The notes below the pieces were generated by a model that saw only the letters and a program-made list of their open reading frames with translations, ran no database searches and was not told the origin of the DNA. The translations under genes were made by a program, and so were the position numbers. Shown piece after piece: positions 15,271-29,475 of a stretch of DNA of 64,000 bases (positions are counted from its first letter, which is position 1; every line of letters starts with the position of its first letter). Origin of the DNA: Mixophyes australis (lineage: Eukaryota > Chordata > Amphibia > Anura > Limnodynastidae). Location of the stretch: NCBI GenBank assembly GCA_036250195.1, contig JAVHZZ010000015.1:124001-188000 (forward strand), in the 5' to 3' direction.

Positions 15271-15365
15271 CGATTCATGATTCATGATTCGATTCATGAT
15301 TCATGATTCGATTCATGATTCATGATTCGATTCATGATTCATGATTCGATTCATGATTCATGATT
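15271..15365 (+). repeat. Five-member run of a CpG-bearing 19-mer
   Basis: Five successive CGATTCATGATTCATGATT units each start with CpG (near 15271, 15290, 15309, 15328, 15347). Most of the array alternates ATTCG with ATTCA every 38 bp, so this is the most CpG-regular stretch I noticed. Homologues occur near 21914 (five), 44870 (five), 53023 (four), 55150 (five) and 63263 (five). The four-member version in the first 10.25-kb member shows loss of exactly one 19-mer. Confidence 0.85.
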
Positions 15366-16148
15366 CATAATTCATGATTCATGATTCATAATTCATGATT
15401 CAATTCATGATTCATGATTCATGATTCAATTCATGATTCATGATTCATGATTCAATGCATGATTCATGATTCAATTCATGATTCATGATACGATTCATGA
15501 TTCATGATTCATGATCCAATTCATGATTCATGATTCGATTCATGATTCATGATTCAATTCATGATTCATGATTCATGATTCATGATTTGATTCATGATTC
15601 ATGATTTAATTCATGATTCATGATTCATGATTAAATTCATGATTCATGATTAAATTCATGATTCATGATTCATGATTCAATTCATGATTCATGATTCATG
15701 ATTCAATTCATGATTTATTTTATGATTCATGATTCAATTCATGATTCATGATTCATGATTCAATTCATGATTCATGATTCGATTCATGATTCATGATTCA
15801 ATTCATGATTCATGATTCGATTCATGATTAATGATTTATGATTCGTTTCATGATTCATGATTCATTTCATAATTCGTGTTTTGATTCATAATTCATGATT
15901 CAATTCATGATTCATGATTCAATTCATGATTCATGATTCAATTCATTATTCATGATTCATGATTCGATTCATGATTCTTGATTCAATTCATGATTCATGA
16001 TTCATGATTCATGATTCATGATTCAATTCATGATTCATGATTTGATTCATGATTCATGATTCAATTCATGATTCATGATTCATGATTAAATTCATGATTC
16101 ATGATTCATGATTCAATTCATGATTCATGATTCATGATTCAATTCATG

Positions 16149-17954
16149 ATTTATTTTATGATTCATGATTAAATTCATGATTCATGATTCATGATTCAAT
16201 TCATGATTCATGATTCGATTCATGATTCATGATTCAATTCATGATTCATGATTCGATTCATGATTAATGATTTATGATTCGTTTCATGATTCATGATTCA
16301 TTTCATGATTCGTGTTTCCATTCATAATTCATGATTCAATTCATGATTCATGATTCAATTCATGATTCATGATTCGATTTATTATTCATGATTCATGATT
16401 CATGATTCGATTCATGATTCTTGATTAATTTCATGATTCATGATTCATGATTCAATTCGTGATTCATGTTTCGATTCATGTATCATTATTCGATTCATGA
16501 TTCAAGATTCGATTCATGATTTAATTCATGATTCATGATTCATTTAATTCATGATTCGATTCATGATTTAATTCATGATTCATGATTCGATTTATGATTC
16601 GAGATTCATGATTCGATTCATGATTCATGATTCATGATTCAATTCATGATTCATGATTCGATTCATGATTCATGATTCAATTCATGATTTATGATTTATG
16701 ATTCAATTTATGATTCAATTTATGATTCATGATTCGATTCATGATTCATGATTCATGATTCAATTCATGATTCATGATTCGATTCATGATTCATGATTCA
16801 ATTCATGATTCATGATTCGATTCATGATTCATGATTCAATTCATGATTCATGATTTATGATTCATTTCATGATTCATGATTCAATTCATGATTCATGATT
16901 CATGATTTAATTCATGATTCATGATTCATGATTCAATTCATGATTCATGATTCATGATTCATGATTCAATTCATGATTCATGATTCATGATTAAATTCAT
17001 GATTCATGATTCATGATTCAATTCATGATTCATGTCATGATTCAATTCATGATTTATTTTATGATTCATGATTAAATTCATGATTCATGATTCATGATTC
17101 AATTCATGATTCATGATTCGATTCATGATTCATGATTCAATTCATGATTCATGATTCGATTCATGATTAATGATTTATGATTCGTTTCATGATTCATGAT
17201 TCATTTCATGATTCGTGTTTCCATTCATAATTCATGATTCAATTCATGATTCATGATTCAATTCATGATTCATGATTCGATTTATTATTCATGATTCATG
17301 ATTCATGATTCGATTCATGATTCTTGATTAATTTCATGATTCATGATTCATGATTCAATTCGTGATTCATGTTTCGATTCATGTATCATTATTCGATTCA
17401 TGATTCAAGATTCGATTCATGATTTAATTCATGATTCATGATTCATTTAATTCATGATTCGATTCATGATTTAATTCATGATTCATGATTCGATTTATGA
17501 TTCGAGATTCATGATTCGATTCATGATTCATGATTCATGATTCAATTCATGATTCATGATTCGATTCATGATTCATGATTCAATTCATGATTTATGATTT
17601 ATGATTCAATTTATGATTCAATTTATGATTCATGATTCGATTCATGATTCATGATTCATGATTCAATTCATGATTCATGATTCGATTCATGATTCATGAT
17701 TCAATTCATGATTCATGATTCGATTCATGATTCATGATTCAATTCATGATTCATGATTTATGATTCATTTCATGATTCATGATTCAATTCATGATTCATG
17801 ATTCATGATTTAATTCATGATTCATGATTCATGATTCAATTCATGATTCATGATTCATGATTCATGATTCAATTCATGATTCATGATTCGATTCATGATT
17901 CATAATTCAATTCATGATTCATGATTTATGATTCAATTCATGATTCAATTCATG
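16149..17954 (+). repeat. 903-bp tandem duplication (copy 1 only)
   Basis: ATTTATTTT at 16149 and 17052 are 903 bp apart, and the intervening order (TTTCCATT, GTATCATT, TTCAAGATTCG, CGAGATTC) is repeated. Just upstream of the second unit, at about 17030-17042, the word order breaks as CATGTCATGATTC. I saw this string nowhere else in the window. The matching region of copy 2 (about 48109-48960) has a single unit, so the duplication arose after, or was lost in, one superrepeat copy. Confidence 0.88.
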
Positions 17955-18414
17955 ATTCATGATTCAATTCATGATTCGAGATTCATGATTCGATTCATGA
18001 TTCATGATTCAATTCATGATTCATGATTCATGATTTGATTCATGATTCAATTCATGATTCATGATTCAATACATGATTCAATACATGATTCATTTCATGA
18101 TTCATGATTTGATTCATGATTCATGATTCGAATTATGATTCATGATTCGATTCATGATTCATGATTCATAATTCATGATTCGATTCATGATTCATGATTC
18201 ATGATTCAATTCATGATTCATGATTAAATTCATGATTCATGATTCATGATTCATGATTCGATTCATGATTCATGATTCGATTCATGATTCGATAAATGAT
18301 TCATGATTCAATTCATGATTTATGATTTATGATTCAATTTATGATTCAATTCATGATTCATGATTCATGATTCAATGCATGATTCATGATTCAATTCATG
18401 ATTCATGATTCATG

Positions 18415-21400
18415 ATTTATTTTATGATTCATGATTCAATTCATGATTCATGATTCATGATTCAATTCATGATTCATGATTCGATTCATGATTCATGATT
18501 CAATTCATGATTCATGATTCAATTCATGATTCATGATTCGATTCATGATTAATGATTTATGATTCGTTTCATGATTCATGATTCATTTCATAATTCGTGT
18601 TTTGATTCATAATTCATGATTCAATTCATGATTCATGATTCAATTCATGATTCATGATTCAATTCATTATTCAATTCATGATTCAATTCATGATTCATGA
18701 TTTATGATTCAATTCATGATTCAATTCATGATTCATGATTCATGATTCGAGATTCATGATTCGATTCATGATTCATGATTCAATTCATGATTCATGATTC
18801 ATGATTCGATTCATGATTCAATTCATGATTCATGATTCAATACATGATTCAATACATGATTCATGATTCGATTCATGATTCAATTCATGATTCATGATTC
18901 ATGATTCGATTCATGATTCATGATTCGATTCATGATTCATGATTCATAATTCATGATTCGATTCATGATTCATGATTCATGATTCAATTCATGATTCATG
19001 ATTCAATTCATGATTCATGGTTCGATTCATGATTCATGATTCATGATTCATGATTCATGATTCATGATTCGATTCATGATTCATGATTCATGATTCGATT
19101 CATGATTCGATCCATGATTCATGATTCAATTCATGATTTATGATTTATGATTCAATTTATGATTCAATTCATGATTCATGATTCAATTCATGATTCATGA
19201 TTCATTATTCGATTCATGATTAATGATTCAATTCATGATTCATGATTCATTATTTAATTCATGACTCATGATTCGATTCATGATTCATGATTCAATTCAT
19301 GATTCATGATTCATGATTCAATTCATGATTCGTGTTTTGATTCATAATTCATGATTCAATTCATGATTCATGATTCAATTCATGATTCATGATTCAATTC
19401 ATTATTCAATTCATGATTCAATTCATGATTCATGATTTATGATTCAATTCATGATTCAATTCATGGTTCATGATTAAATTCATGATTCGAGATTCATGAT
19501 TCGATTCATGATTCATGATTCAATTCATGATTCATGATTCATGATTCGATTCATGATTCAATTCATGATTCATGATTCAATACATGATTCAATACATGAT
19601 TCATTTCATGATTCATGATTCGATTCATGATTCATGATTCATGATTCGATTCATGATTCATGATTCGATTCATGATTCATGATTCATAATTCATGATTCG
19701 ATTCATGATTCATGATTCATGATTCAATGCATGATTCATGATTCAATTCATGATTCATGATTCGATTCATGATTCATGATTCATGATTCATGATTCATGA
19801 TCCAATTCATGATTCATGATTCATGATTCGATTCATGATTCATGATTCAATTCATGATTCATGATTTATGATTTAATTCATGATTCATGATTCATGATTC
19901 AATGCATGATTCATGATTCAATTCATGATTCATGATTCGATTCATGATTCATGATTCATGATTCATGATTCATGATTCATGATCCAATTTATGATTCATG
20001 ATTCGATTCATGAGTCATGATTCAATTCATGAATTATGATTCATGATTCAATTCATGATTCATGATTCATGATTTGATTCATGATTCATGATTCAATTCA
20101 TGATTCATGATTCATGATTAAATTCATGATTCATGATTCATGATTCAATTCATGATTCATGATTCATGATTCAATTCATAATTTATTTTATGATTCATGA
20201 TTCAATTCATGATTCATGATTCATGATTCAATTCATGATTCATGATTCGATTCATGATTCATGATTCAATTCATGATTTAGGGTTCAATTCATGATTCAT
20301 GATTCGATTCATGATTAATGATTTATGATTAGTTTCATGATTCATGATTCATTTCATAATTCGTGTTTCGATTCATAATTCATGATTCAATTGATGATTC
20401 ATGATTCAATTCATGATTCATGATTCGATTCATTATTCATGATTTATGATTCATGATTCGATTCATGATTCTTGATTCATTTCATGATTCATAAATAATT
20501 TCATAATTCGTGTTTTGATTCATAATTCATGATTCAATTCATGATTCATGATTCAATTCATGATTCATGATTCAATTCATTATTCAATTCATGATTCATT
20601 TCATGATTCATGATTTATGATTCAATTCATGATTCAATTCATGATTCATGATTCAATTCATGATTCGAGATTCATGATTCGATTCATGATTCATGATTCA
20701 ATTCATGATTCATGATTCATGATTCGATTCATGATTCAATTCATGATTCAATACATGATTTAATACATGATTCATTTCATGATTCATGATTCGATTCATG
20801 ATTCATGATTCATGATTCGATTCATAATTCATGATTCGATTCATGATTCATGATTCATAATTCATGATTCGATTCATGATTCATGATTCATGATTCAATT
20901 CATGATTCATGATTCAATTCATGATTCATGATTCGATTCATGATTCATGATTCATTATTCATGATTCGATTCATGATTCATGATTCATGATTCGATTTAT
21001 GATTCGATTCATGATTCATGATTCAATTCATGATTTATGATTTATGATTCAATTTATGATTCAATTCATGATTCATGATTCAATTCATGATTCATGATTC
21101 ATTATTCGATTCATGATTAATGATTCAATTCATGATTCATGATTCATGATTCAATTCATGATTCATGATTCATGATTCAATGCATAATTCATGATTCAAT
21201 TCATGATTCATGATTCGATTCATGATTCATGATTCATGATTCATGATCCAATTCATGATTCATGATTCGATTCATGATTCAATTCATGATTCATGATTTA
21301 TGATTCAATTCATGATTCATGATTCATGATTCAATGCATGATTCATGATTCAATTCATGATTCAATTCATGATTCATGATTCGATTCATGATTCATGATT

Positions 21401-24400
21401 CATGATTCATGATTCATGATCCAATTCATGATTCATGATTCGATTCATGATTCATGATTCAATTCATGATTCATGATTCATGATTCAATTAATGATTCAT
21501 GATTCATGATTTGATTCATGATTCATGATTCAATTCATGATTCATGATTCATGATTAAATTCATGATTCATGATTCATGATTCAATTCATGATTCATGAT
21601 TCATGATTCAATTCATAATTTATTTTATGATTCACGATTCAATTCATGATTCATGATTCATGATTCAATTCATGATTCATGATTCAATTCATGATTCATG
21701 ATTCGATTCATGATTAATGATTTATGATTCGTTTCATGATTCATGATTCATTTCATAATTCGTGTTTTGATTCATAATTCATGATTCAATTCATGATTCA
21801 TGATTCAATTCATGATTCATGATTCAATTCATTAGTCATGATTCATGATTCATTATTCGATTCATGATTCTTGATTCATTTCATGATTCATGATTCAATT
21901 AATGATTCATATTTCGATTCATGATTCATGATTCGATTCATGATTCATGATTCGATTCATGATTCATGATTCGATTCATGATTCATGATTCGATTCATGA
22001 TTCATGATTCATAATTCATGATTCATGATTCATAATTCATGATTCAATTCATGATTCATGATTCATGATTCAATTCATGATTCATGATTCATGATTCAAT
22101 GCATGATTCATGATTCATGATTCAATTCATGATTCATGATTCGATTCATGATTCATGATTCAATTCATGATTCATGATTCGATTCATGATTAATGATTTA
22201 TGATTCGTTTCATGATTCATGATTCATTTCATAATTCGTGTTTTGATTCATAATTCATGATTCAATTCATGATTCATGATTCAATTCATGATTCATGATT
22301 CAATTCATTATTCATGATTCATGATTCGATTTATGATTCTTGATTCAATTCATGATTCAATTCATGATTCATGATTTGATTCATGATTCATGATTCAATT
22401 CATGATTCATGATTCATGATTAAATTCATGATTCATGATTCATGATTCAATTCATGATTCATGATTCATGATTCAATTCATGATTTATTTTATGATTCAT
22501 GATTCAATTCATGATTCATGATTCATGATTCAATTCATGATTCATGATTCGATTCATGATTCATGATTCAATTCATGATTCATGATTCGATTCATGATTA
22601 ATGATTTATGATTCGTTTCATGATTCATGATTCATTTCATAATTCGTGTTTTGATTCATAATTCATGATTCAATTCATGATTCATGATTTAATTCATGAT
22701 TCATGATTCAATTCATTATTCATGATTCATGATTCGATTCATGATTCTTGATTCAATTCATGATTCATGATTCATGATTCAATTCATGATTCATGATTTG
22801 ATTCATGATTCATGATTCAATTCATGATTCATGATTCATGATTAAATTCATGATTCATGATTCATGATTCAATTCATGATTCATGATTCATGATTCAATT
22901 CATGATTTATTTTATGATTCATGATTAAATTCATGATTCATGATTCATGATTCAATTCATGATTCATGATTCGATTCATGATTCATGATTCAATTCATGA
23001 TTCATGATTCGATTCATGATTAATGATTTATGATTCGTTTCATGATTCATGATTCATTTCATGATTCGTGTTTCCATTCATAAATTATGATTCAATTCAT
23101 GATTCATGATTCAATTCATGATTCATGATTCGATTTATTATTCATGATTCATGATTCATGATTCGATTCATGATTCTTGATTAATTTCATGATTCATGAT
23201 TCATGATTCAATTCGTGATTCATGTTTCGATTCATGTATCATTATTCGATTCATGATTCAAGATTCGATTCATGATTTAATTCATGATTCATGATTCATT
23301 TAATTCATGATTCGATTCATGATTTAATTCATGATTCATGATTCGATTTATGATTCGAGATTCATGATTCGATTCATGATTCATGATTCATGATTTGATT
23401 CATGATTCATGATTTGATTCATGATTCAATTCATGATTCATAATTCATGATTCATGATTCAATTCATGATTCATGATTCGATTCATGATTCATGATTCAA
23501 TTCATGATTTATGATTTATGATTCAATTTATGATTCAATTCATGATTCGATTCATGATTCATGATTCATGATTCAATTCATGATTCATGATTCGATTCAT
23601 GATTCATGATTCATGATTCAATTCATGATTCATGATTCGATTCATGATTCATGATTCAATTCATGATTCATGATTTATGATTCATTTCATGATTCATGAT
23701 TCAATTCATGATTCATGATTCATGATTTAATTCATGATTCATGATTCATGATTCAATTCATGATTCATGATTCATGATTCATGATTCAAATCATGATTCA
23801 TGATTCGATTCATGATTCATAATTCAATTCATGATTCATGATTTATGATTCAATTCATGATTCAATTCATGATTCATGATTCAATTCATGATTCGAGATT
23901 CATGATTCGATTCATGATTCATGATTCAATTCATGATTCATGATTCATGATTTGATTCATGATTCAATTCATGATTCATGATTCAATACATGATTCAATA
24001 CATGATTCATTTCATGATTCATGATTTGATTCATGATTCATGATTCGAATTATGATTCATGATTCGATTCATGATTCATGATTCGAATTATGATTCATGA
24101 TTCGATTCATGATTCATGATTCATAATTCATGATTCGATTCATGATTCATGATTCATGATTCAATTCATGATTCATGATTAAATTCATGATTCATGATTC
24201 ATGATTCATGATTCGATTCATGATTCATGATTCGATTCATGATTCGATAAATGATTCATGATTCAATTCATGATTTATGATTTATGATTCAATTTATGAT
24301 TCAATTCATGATTCATGATTCAATTCATGATTCATGATTCATTATTCGATTCATGATTAATGATTCAATTCATGATTCATGATTCATTATTTAATTCATG

Positions 24401-26922
24401 ACTCATGATTCGATTCATGATTCATGATTCAATTCATGATTCATGATTCATGATTCAATTCATGATTCATGATTCAATGCATGATTCATGATTCAATGCA
24501 TGATTCATGATTCGATTCATGATTCATGATTCATGATTCATGATCCAATTCATGATTCATGATTCGATTCATGATTCATGATTCAATTCATGATTCATGA
24601 TTTATGATTCAATTCATGATTCATGATTCATGATTCAATGCATGATTCATGATTCAATTCATGATTCATGATACGATTCATGATTCATGATTCATGATCC
24701 AATTCATGATTCATGATTCGATTCATGATTTATGATTCAATTCATGATTCATGATTCAATTCATGTTTCATGATTCATGATTTGATTCATGATTCATGAT
24801 TCAATTCATGATTCATGATTCATGATTTATTTTATGATTCATGATTCAATTCATGATTCATGATTCGATTCATGATTCATGATTCAATTCATGATTCATG
24901 ATTCAATTCATGATTCATGATTCGATTCATGATTAATGATTTATGATTCGTTTCATGATTCATGATTCATTTCATAATTCGTGTTTTGATTCATAATTCA
25001 TGATTCAATTCATGATTCATGATTAAATTCATGATTCATGATTCATGATTCAATTCATGATTCATGATTCGATTCATGATTCATGATTCAATTCATGATT
25101 CATGATTCGATTCATGATTAATGATTTATGATTCGTTTCATGATTCATGATTCATTTCATGATTCGTGTTTCCATTCATAAATTATGATTCAATTCATGA
25201 TTCATGATTCAATTCATGATTCATGATTCGATTTATTATTCATGATTCATGATTCATGATTCGATTCATGATTCTTGATTAATTTCATGATTCATGATTC
25301 ATGATTCAATTCGTGATTCATGTTTCGATTCATGTATCATTATTCGATTCATGATTCAAGATTCGATTCATGATTTAATTCATGATTCATGATTCATTTA
25401 ATTCATGATTCGATTCATGATTTAATTCATGATTCATGATTCGATTTATGATTCGAGATTCATGATTCGATTCATGATTCATGATTCATGATTTGATTCA
25501 TGATTCATGATTTGATTCATGATTCAATTCATGATTCATAATTCATGATTCATGATTCAATTCATGATTCATGATTCGATTCATGATTCATGATTCAATT
25601 CATGATTTATGATTTATGATTCAATTTATGATTCAATTCATGATTCGATTCATGATTCATGATTCATGATTCAATTCATGATTCATGATTCGATTCATGA
25701 TTCATGATTCATGATTCAATTCATGATTCATGATTCGATTCATGATTCATGATTCAATTCATGATTCATGATTTATGATTCATTTCATGATTCATGATTC
25801 AATTCATGATTCATGATTCATGATTTAATTCATGATTCATGATTCATGATTCAATTCATGATTCATGATTCATGATTCATGATTCAAATCATGATTCATG
25901 ATTCGATTCATGATTCATAATTCAATTCATGATTCATGATTTATGATTCAATTCATGATTCAATTCATGATTCATGATTCAATTCATGATTCGAGATTCA
26001 TGATTCGATTCATGATTCATGATTCAATTCATGATTCATGATTCATGATTTGATTCATGATTCAATTCATGATTCATGATTCAATACATGATTCAATACA
26101 TGATTCATTTCATGATTCATGATTTGATTCATGATTCATGATTCGAATTATGATTCATGATTCGATTCATGATTCATGATTCGAATTATGATTCATGATT
26201 CGATTCATGATTCATGATTCATAATTCATGATTCGATTCATGATTCATGATTCATGATTCAATTCATGATTCATGATTAAATTCATGATTCATGATTCAT
26301 GATTCATGATTCGATTCATGATTCATGATTCGATTCATGATTCGATAAATGATTCATGATTCAATTCATGATTTATGATTTATGATTCAATTTATGATTC
26401 AATTCATGATTCATGATTCAATTCATGATTCATGATTCATTATTCGATTCATGATTAATGATTCAATTCATGATTCATGATTCATTATTTAATTCATGAC
26501 TCATGATTCGATTCATGATTCATGATTCAATTCATGATTCATGATTCATGATTCAATTCATGATTCATGATTCAATGCATGATTCATGATTCAATGCATG
26601 ATTCATGATTCGATTCATGATTCATGATTCATGATTCATGATCCAATTCATGATTCATGATTCGATTCATGATTCATGATTCAATTCATGATTCATGATT
26701 TATGATTCAATTCATGATTCATGATTCATGATTCAATGCATGATTCATGATTCAATTCATGATTCATGATACGATTCATGATTCATGATTCATGATCCAA
26801 TTCATGATTCATGATTCGATTCATGATTTATGATTCAATTCATGATTCATGATTCAATTCATGTTTCATGATTCATGATTTGATTCATGATTCATGATTC
26901 AATTCATGATTCATGATTCATG
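18415..26922 (+). repeat. B-block higher-order unit 2 (copy 1)
   Basis: Second B unit, 8,508 bp, or about 6,410 bp if the internal 2,098-bp tandem duplication is discounted. It carries TGAGTCA at 20011, TTTAGGG at 20277, a five-member CpG 19-mer run near 21914-21990 and, in its right half, A-type markers (TTTCCATT, GTATCATT, GATAAATG at 24246 and 26344). Compared with unit 1, the TATGGTTC site has become TAGGGTTC. The same change is present at 51334 and 61585, so it marks this unit type and predates the superrepeat duplication. Confidence 0.72.
20277..20283 (+). other. TTTAGGG variant (rare GGG marker)
   Basis: One of only three GGG triplets I found. It derives by a T-to-G change from the TTTATGG found at the homologous site in the other B units (about 13575, 28747, 43185). 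The same variant is at 51334-51340 and 61585-61591. It serves as a fixed point for measuring the superrepeat (offset 31,057) and the 10.25-kb duplication (10,251). Confidence 0.9.
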
Positions 26923-27118
26923 ATTTATTTTATGATTCATGATTCAATTCATGATTCATGATTCGATTCATGATTCATGATTCAATTCATGATTCATGAT
27001 TCAATTCATGATTCATGATTCGATTCATGATTAATGATTTATGATTCGTTTCATGATTCATGATTCATTTCATAATTCGTGTTTTGATTCATAATTCATG
27101 ATTCAATTCATGATTCAT
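22923..27118 (+). repeat. 2,098-bp tandem duplication (22923-25020 and 25021-27118)
   Basis: GATTAAATTC at 22923 and 25021, TTTCCATTC at 23071 and 25169, and CATGTTTC near 24761 and 26859 are each exactly 2,098 bp apart. Two otherwise rare features are present in both halves: the CAAATCATG variant (about 23788 and 25886) and a local doubling of CGAATTATG 38 bp apart (24046/24084 and about 26144/26182). They therefore predate the duplication, and the halves look nearly identical. Among the large internal duplications this one looks very young. The matching part of copy 2 lies beyond the window. Confidence 0.9.
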
Positions 27119-29475
27119 GATTCAATTCATGATTCATGATTCAATTCATTATTCAATTCATGATTCAATTCATGATTCATGATTTATGATTCAATTCATG
27201 ATTCAATTCATGATTCATGATTCAATTCATGATTCGAGATTCATGATTCGATTCATGATTCATGATTCAATTCATGATTCATGATTCATGATTCGATTCA
27301 TGATTAAATTCATGATTCATGATTCAATACATGATTCAATACATGATTCATTTCATGATTCATGATTCGATTCATGATTCATGATTCATGATTCGATTCA
27401 TGATTCATGATTCGATTCATGATTCATGATTCATAATTCATGATTCGATTCATGATTAATGATTCATGATTCAATTCATGATTCATGATTCAATTCATGA
27501 TTCATGGTTCGATTCATGATTCATGATTCATGATTCATGATTCGATTCATGATTCATGATTCATGATTCGATTCATGATTCGATCCATGATTCATGATTC
27601 AATTCATGATTTATGATTTATGATTCAATTTATGATTCAATTCATGATTCATGATTCAATTCATGATTCATGATTCATTATTCGATTCATGATTAATGAT
27701 TCAATTCATGATTCATGATTCATTATTTAATTCATGACTCATGATTCGATTCATGATTCATGATTCAATTCATGATTCATGATTCATGATTCAATTCATG
27801 ATTCGTGTTTTGATTCATAATTCATGATTCAATTCATGATTCATGATTCAATTCATGATTCATGATTCAATTCATTATTCAATTCATGATTCAATTCATG
27901 ATTCATGATTTATGATTCAATTCATGATTCAATTCATGATTCATGATTAAATTCATGATTCGAGATTCATGATTCGATTCATGATTCATGATTCAATTCA
28001 TGATTCATGATTCATGATTCGATTCATGATTCATGATTCATGATTCGATTCATGATTCAATTCATGATTCATGATTCAATACATGATTCAATACATGATT
28101 CATTTCATGATTCATGATTCGATTCATGATTCATGATTCATGATTCAATTCATGATTCATGATTCATAATTCATGATTCGATTCATGATTCATGATTCAT
28201 GATTCAATGCATGATTCATGATTCAATTCATGATTCATGATTCGATTCATGATTCATAATTCATGATTCGATTCATGATTCATGATTCATGATTCAATGC
28301 ATGATTCATGATTCAATTCATGATTCATGATTCGATTCATGATTCATGATTCATGATTCATGATTCATGATCCAATTCATGATTCATGATTCGATTCATG
28401 ATTCATGATTCAATTCATGATTCAATTCATGATTCAATTCATGATTCATGATCCAATTTATGATTCATGATTCGATTCATGATTCATGATTCAATTCATG
28501 ATTCATGATTCATGATTCAATTCATGATTCATGATTCATGATTTGATTTATGATTCATGATTCAATTCATGATTCATGATTCATGATTAAATTCATGATT
28601 CATGATTCATGATTCAATTCATGATTCATGATTCATGATTCAATTCATAATTTATTTTATGATTCATGATTCAATTCATGATTCATGATTCATGATTCAA
28701 TTCATGATTCATGATTCGATTCATGATTCATGATTCAATTCATGATTTATGGTTCAATTCATGATTCATGATTCGATTCATGATTAATGATTTATGATTA
28801 GTTTCATGATTCATGATTCATTTCATAATTCGTGTTTCGATTCATAATTCATGATTCAATTCATGATTCATGATTCAATTCATGATTCATGATTCGATTC
28901 ATTATTCATGATTTATGATTCATGATTCGATTCATGATTCTTGATTCATTTCATGATTCATAATTCATGATTCAATTCATGATTTATTTTATGATTCATG
29001 ATTAAATTCATGATTCATGATTCATGATTCAATTCATGATTCATGATTCGATTCATGATTCATGATTCAATTCATGATTCATGATTCGATTCATGATTAA
29101 TGATTTATGATTCGTTTCATGATTCATGATTCATTTCATGATTCGTGTTTCCATTCATAATTCATGATTCATTTCATGATTCAATTCATGATTCATGATT
29201 CGATTTATTGTTCATGATTCATGATTCATGATTCGATTCATGATTCTTGATTAATTTCATGATTCATGATTCATGATTCAATTCGTGATTCATGTTTCGA
29301 TTCATGTATCATTATTCAATTCATGATTCAAGATTCGATTCATGATTTAATTCATGATTCATGATTCAATTCATGATTCATGATTCATTTAATTCATGAT
29401 TCGATTCATGATTTAATTCATGATTCATGATTCGATTTATGATTCGAGATTCATGATTCGATTCATGATTCATGA
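26923..29475 (+). repeat. B-block unit 3, partial, plus A-like tail
   Basis: The third B unit starts at ATTTATTTT 26923 and keeps the B order (CATGGTTCG near 27505, TATGGTTC at about 28749) until about 28970. There it switches to an A-like segment with ATTTATTTT, TTTCCATT, TTATTGTTC and GTATCATT, which leads directly into the next superrepeat at 29476. A local 90-bp duplication is visible, with CATAATTCATG at about 28165 and 28255. Confidence 0.68.

Larger units (their letters stand above)
11726..18414 (+). repeat. B-block higher-order unit 1 (copy 1)
   Basis: From ATTTATTTT at 11726 to the same landmark at 18415 is 6,689 bp. The next unit repeats the order: the CATGGTTCG variant lies at about 12328 and 19018 (6,690 apart), the TATGGTTC/TAGGGTTC site at 13579 and 20282, and GATCCATG near 12414 and 19110. 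The unit is mosaic. Its first two thirds are B-specific, with GATCCATG, CATGGTTCG, TGAGTCA at 13315 and a run of CpG 19-mers at 15271-15365. Its last part (about 16.3-18.4 kb) looks A-derived, with TTTCCATT, GTATCATT and GATAAATG. It contains the private 903-bp duplication. Confidence 0.75.
1..29475 (+). repeat. Superrepeat copy 1 (about 29.5 kb)
   Basis: Landmarks across this interval recur in the same order about 29.5-29.7 kb further on. Examples: TTTGATTC at 1 and 29476; CAATAC at 740 and 30215, 3902 and 33384; ATTTATTTT at 1541 and 31023; TTTGATTC at 6898 and 36578. The 60-base line at 6901 is identical to the sequence at 36581. The offset drifts by small steps (29475, 29482, 29610, 29680, 29732, 29578, 29602) as words or short blocks are gained or lost, so the copies are homologous but not clones. 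The copy consists of an A block to about 11725 and a B block after it, and ends in a short A-like segment (about 28971-29475) before the next copy starts. It carries two private internal tandem duplications, 903 bp and 2,098 bp. Confidence 0.9.

Noticed and set aside
20277..20283. Plant-type telomere repeat TTTAGGG
   Set aside because: It occurs as a single unit at three homologous sites and is one substitution from the neighbouring TTTATGG form. It is a satellite variant, not an interstitial telomere array.
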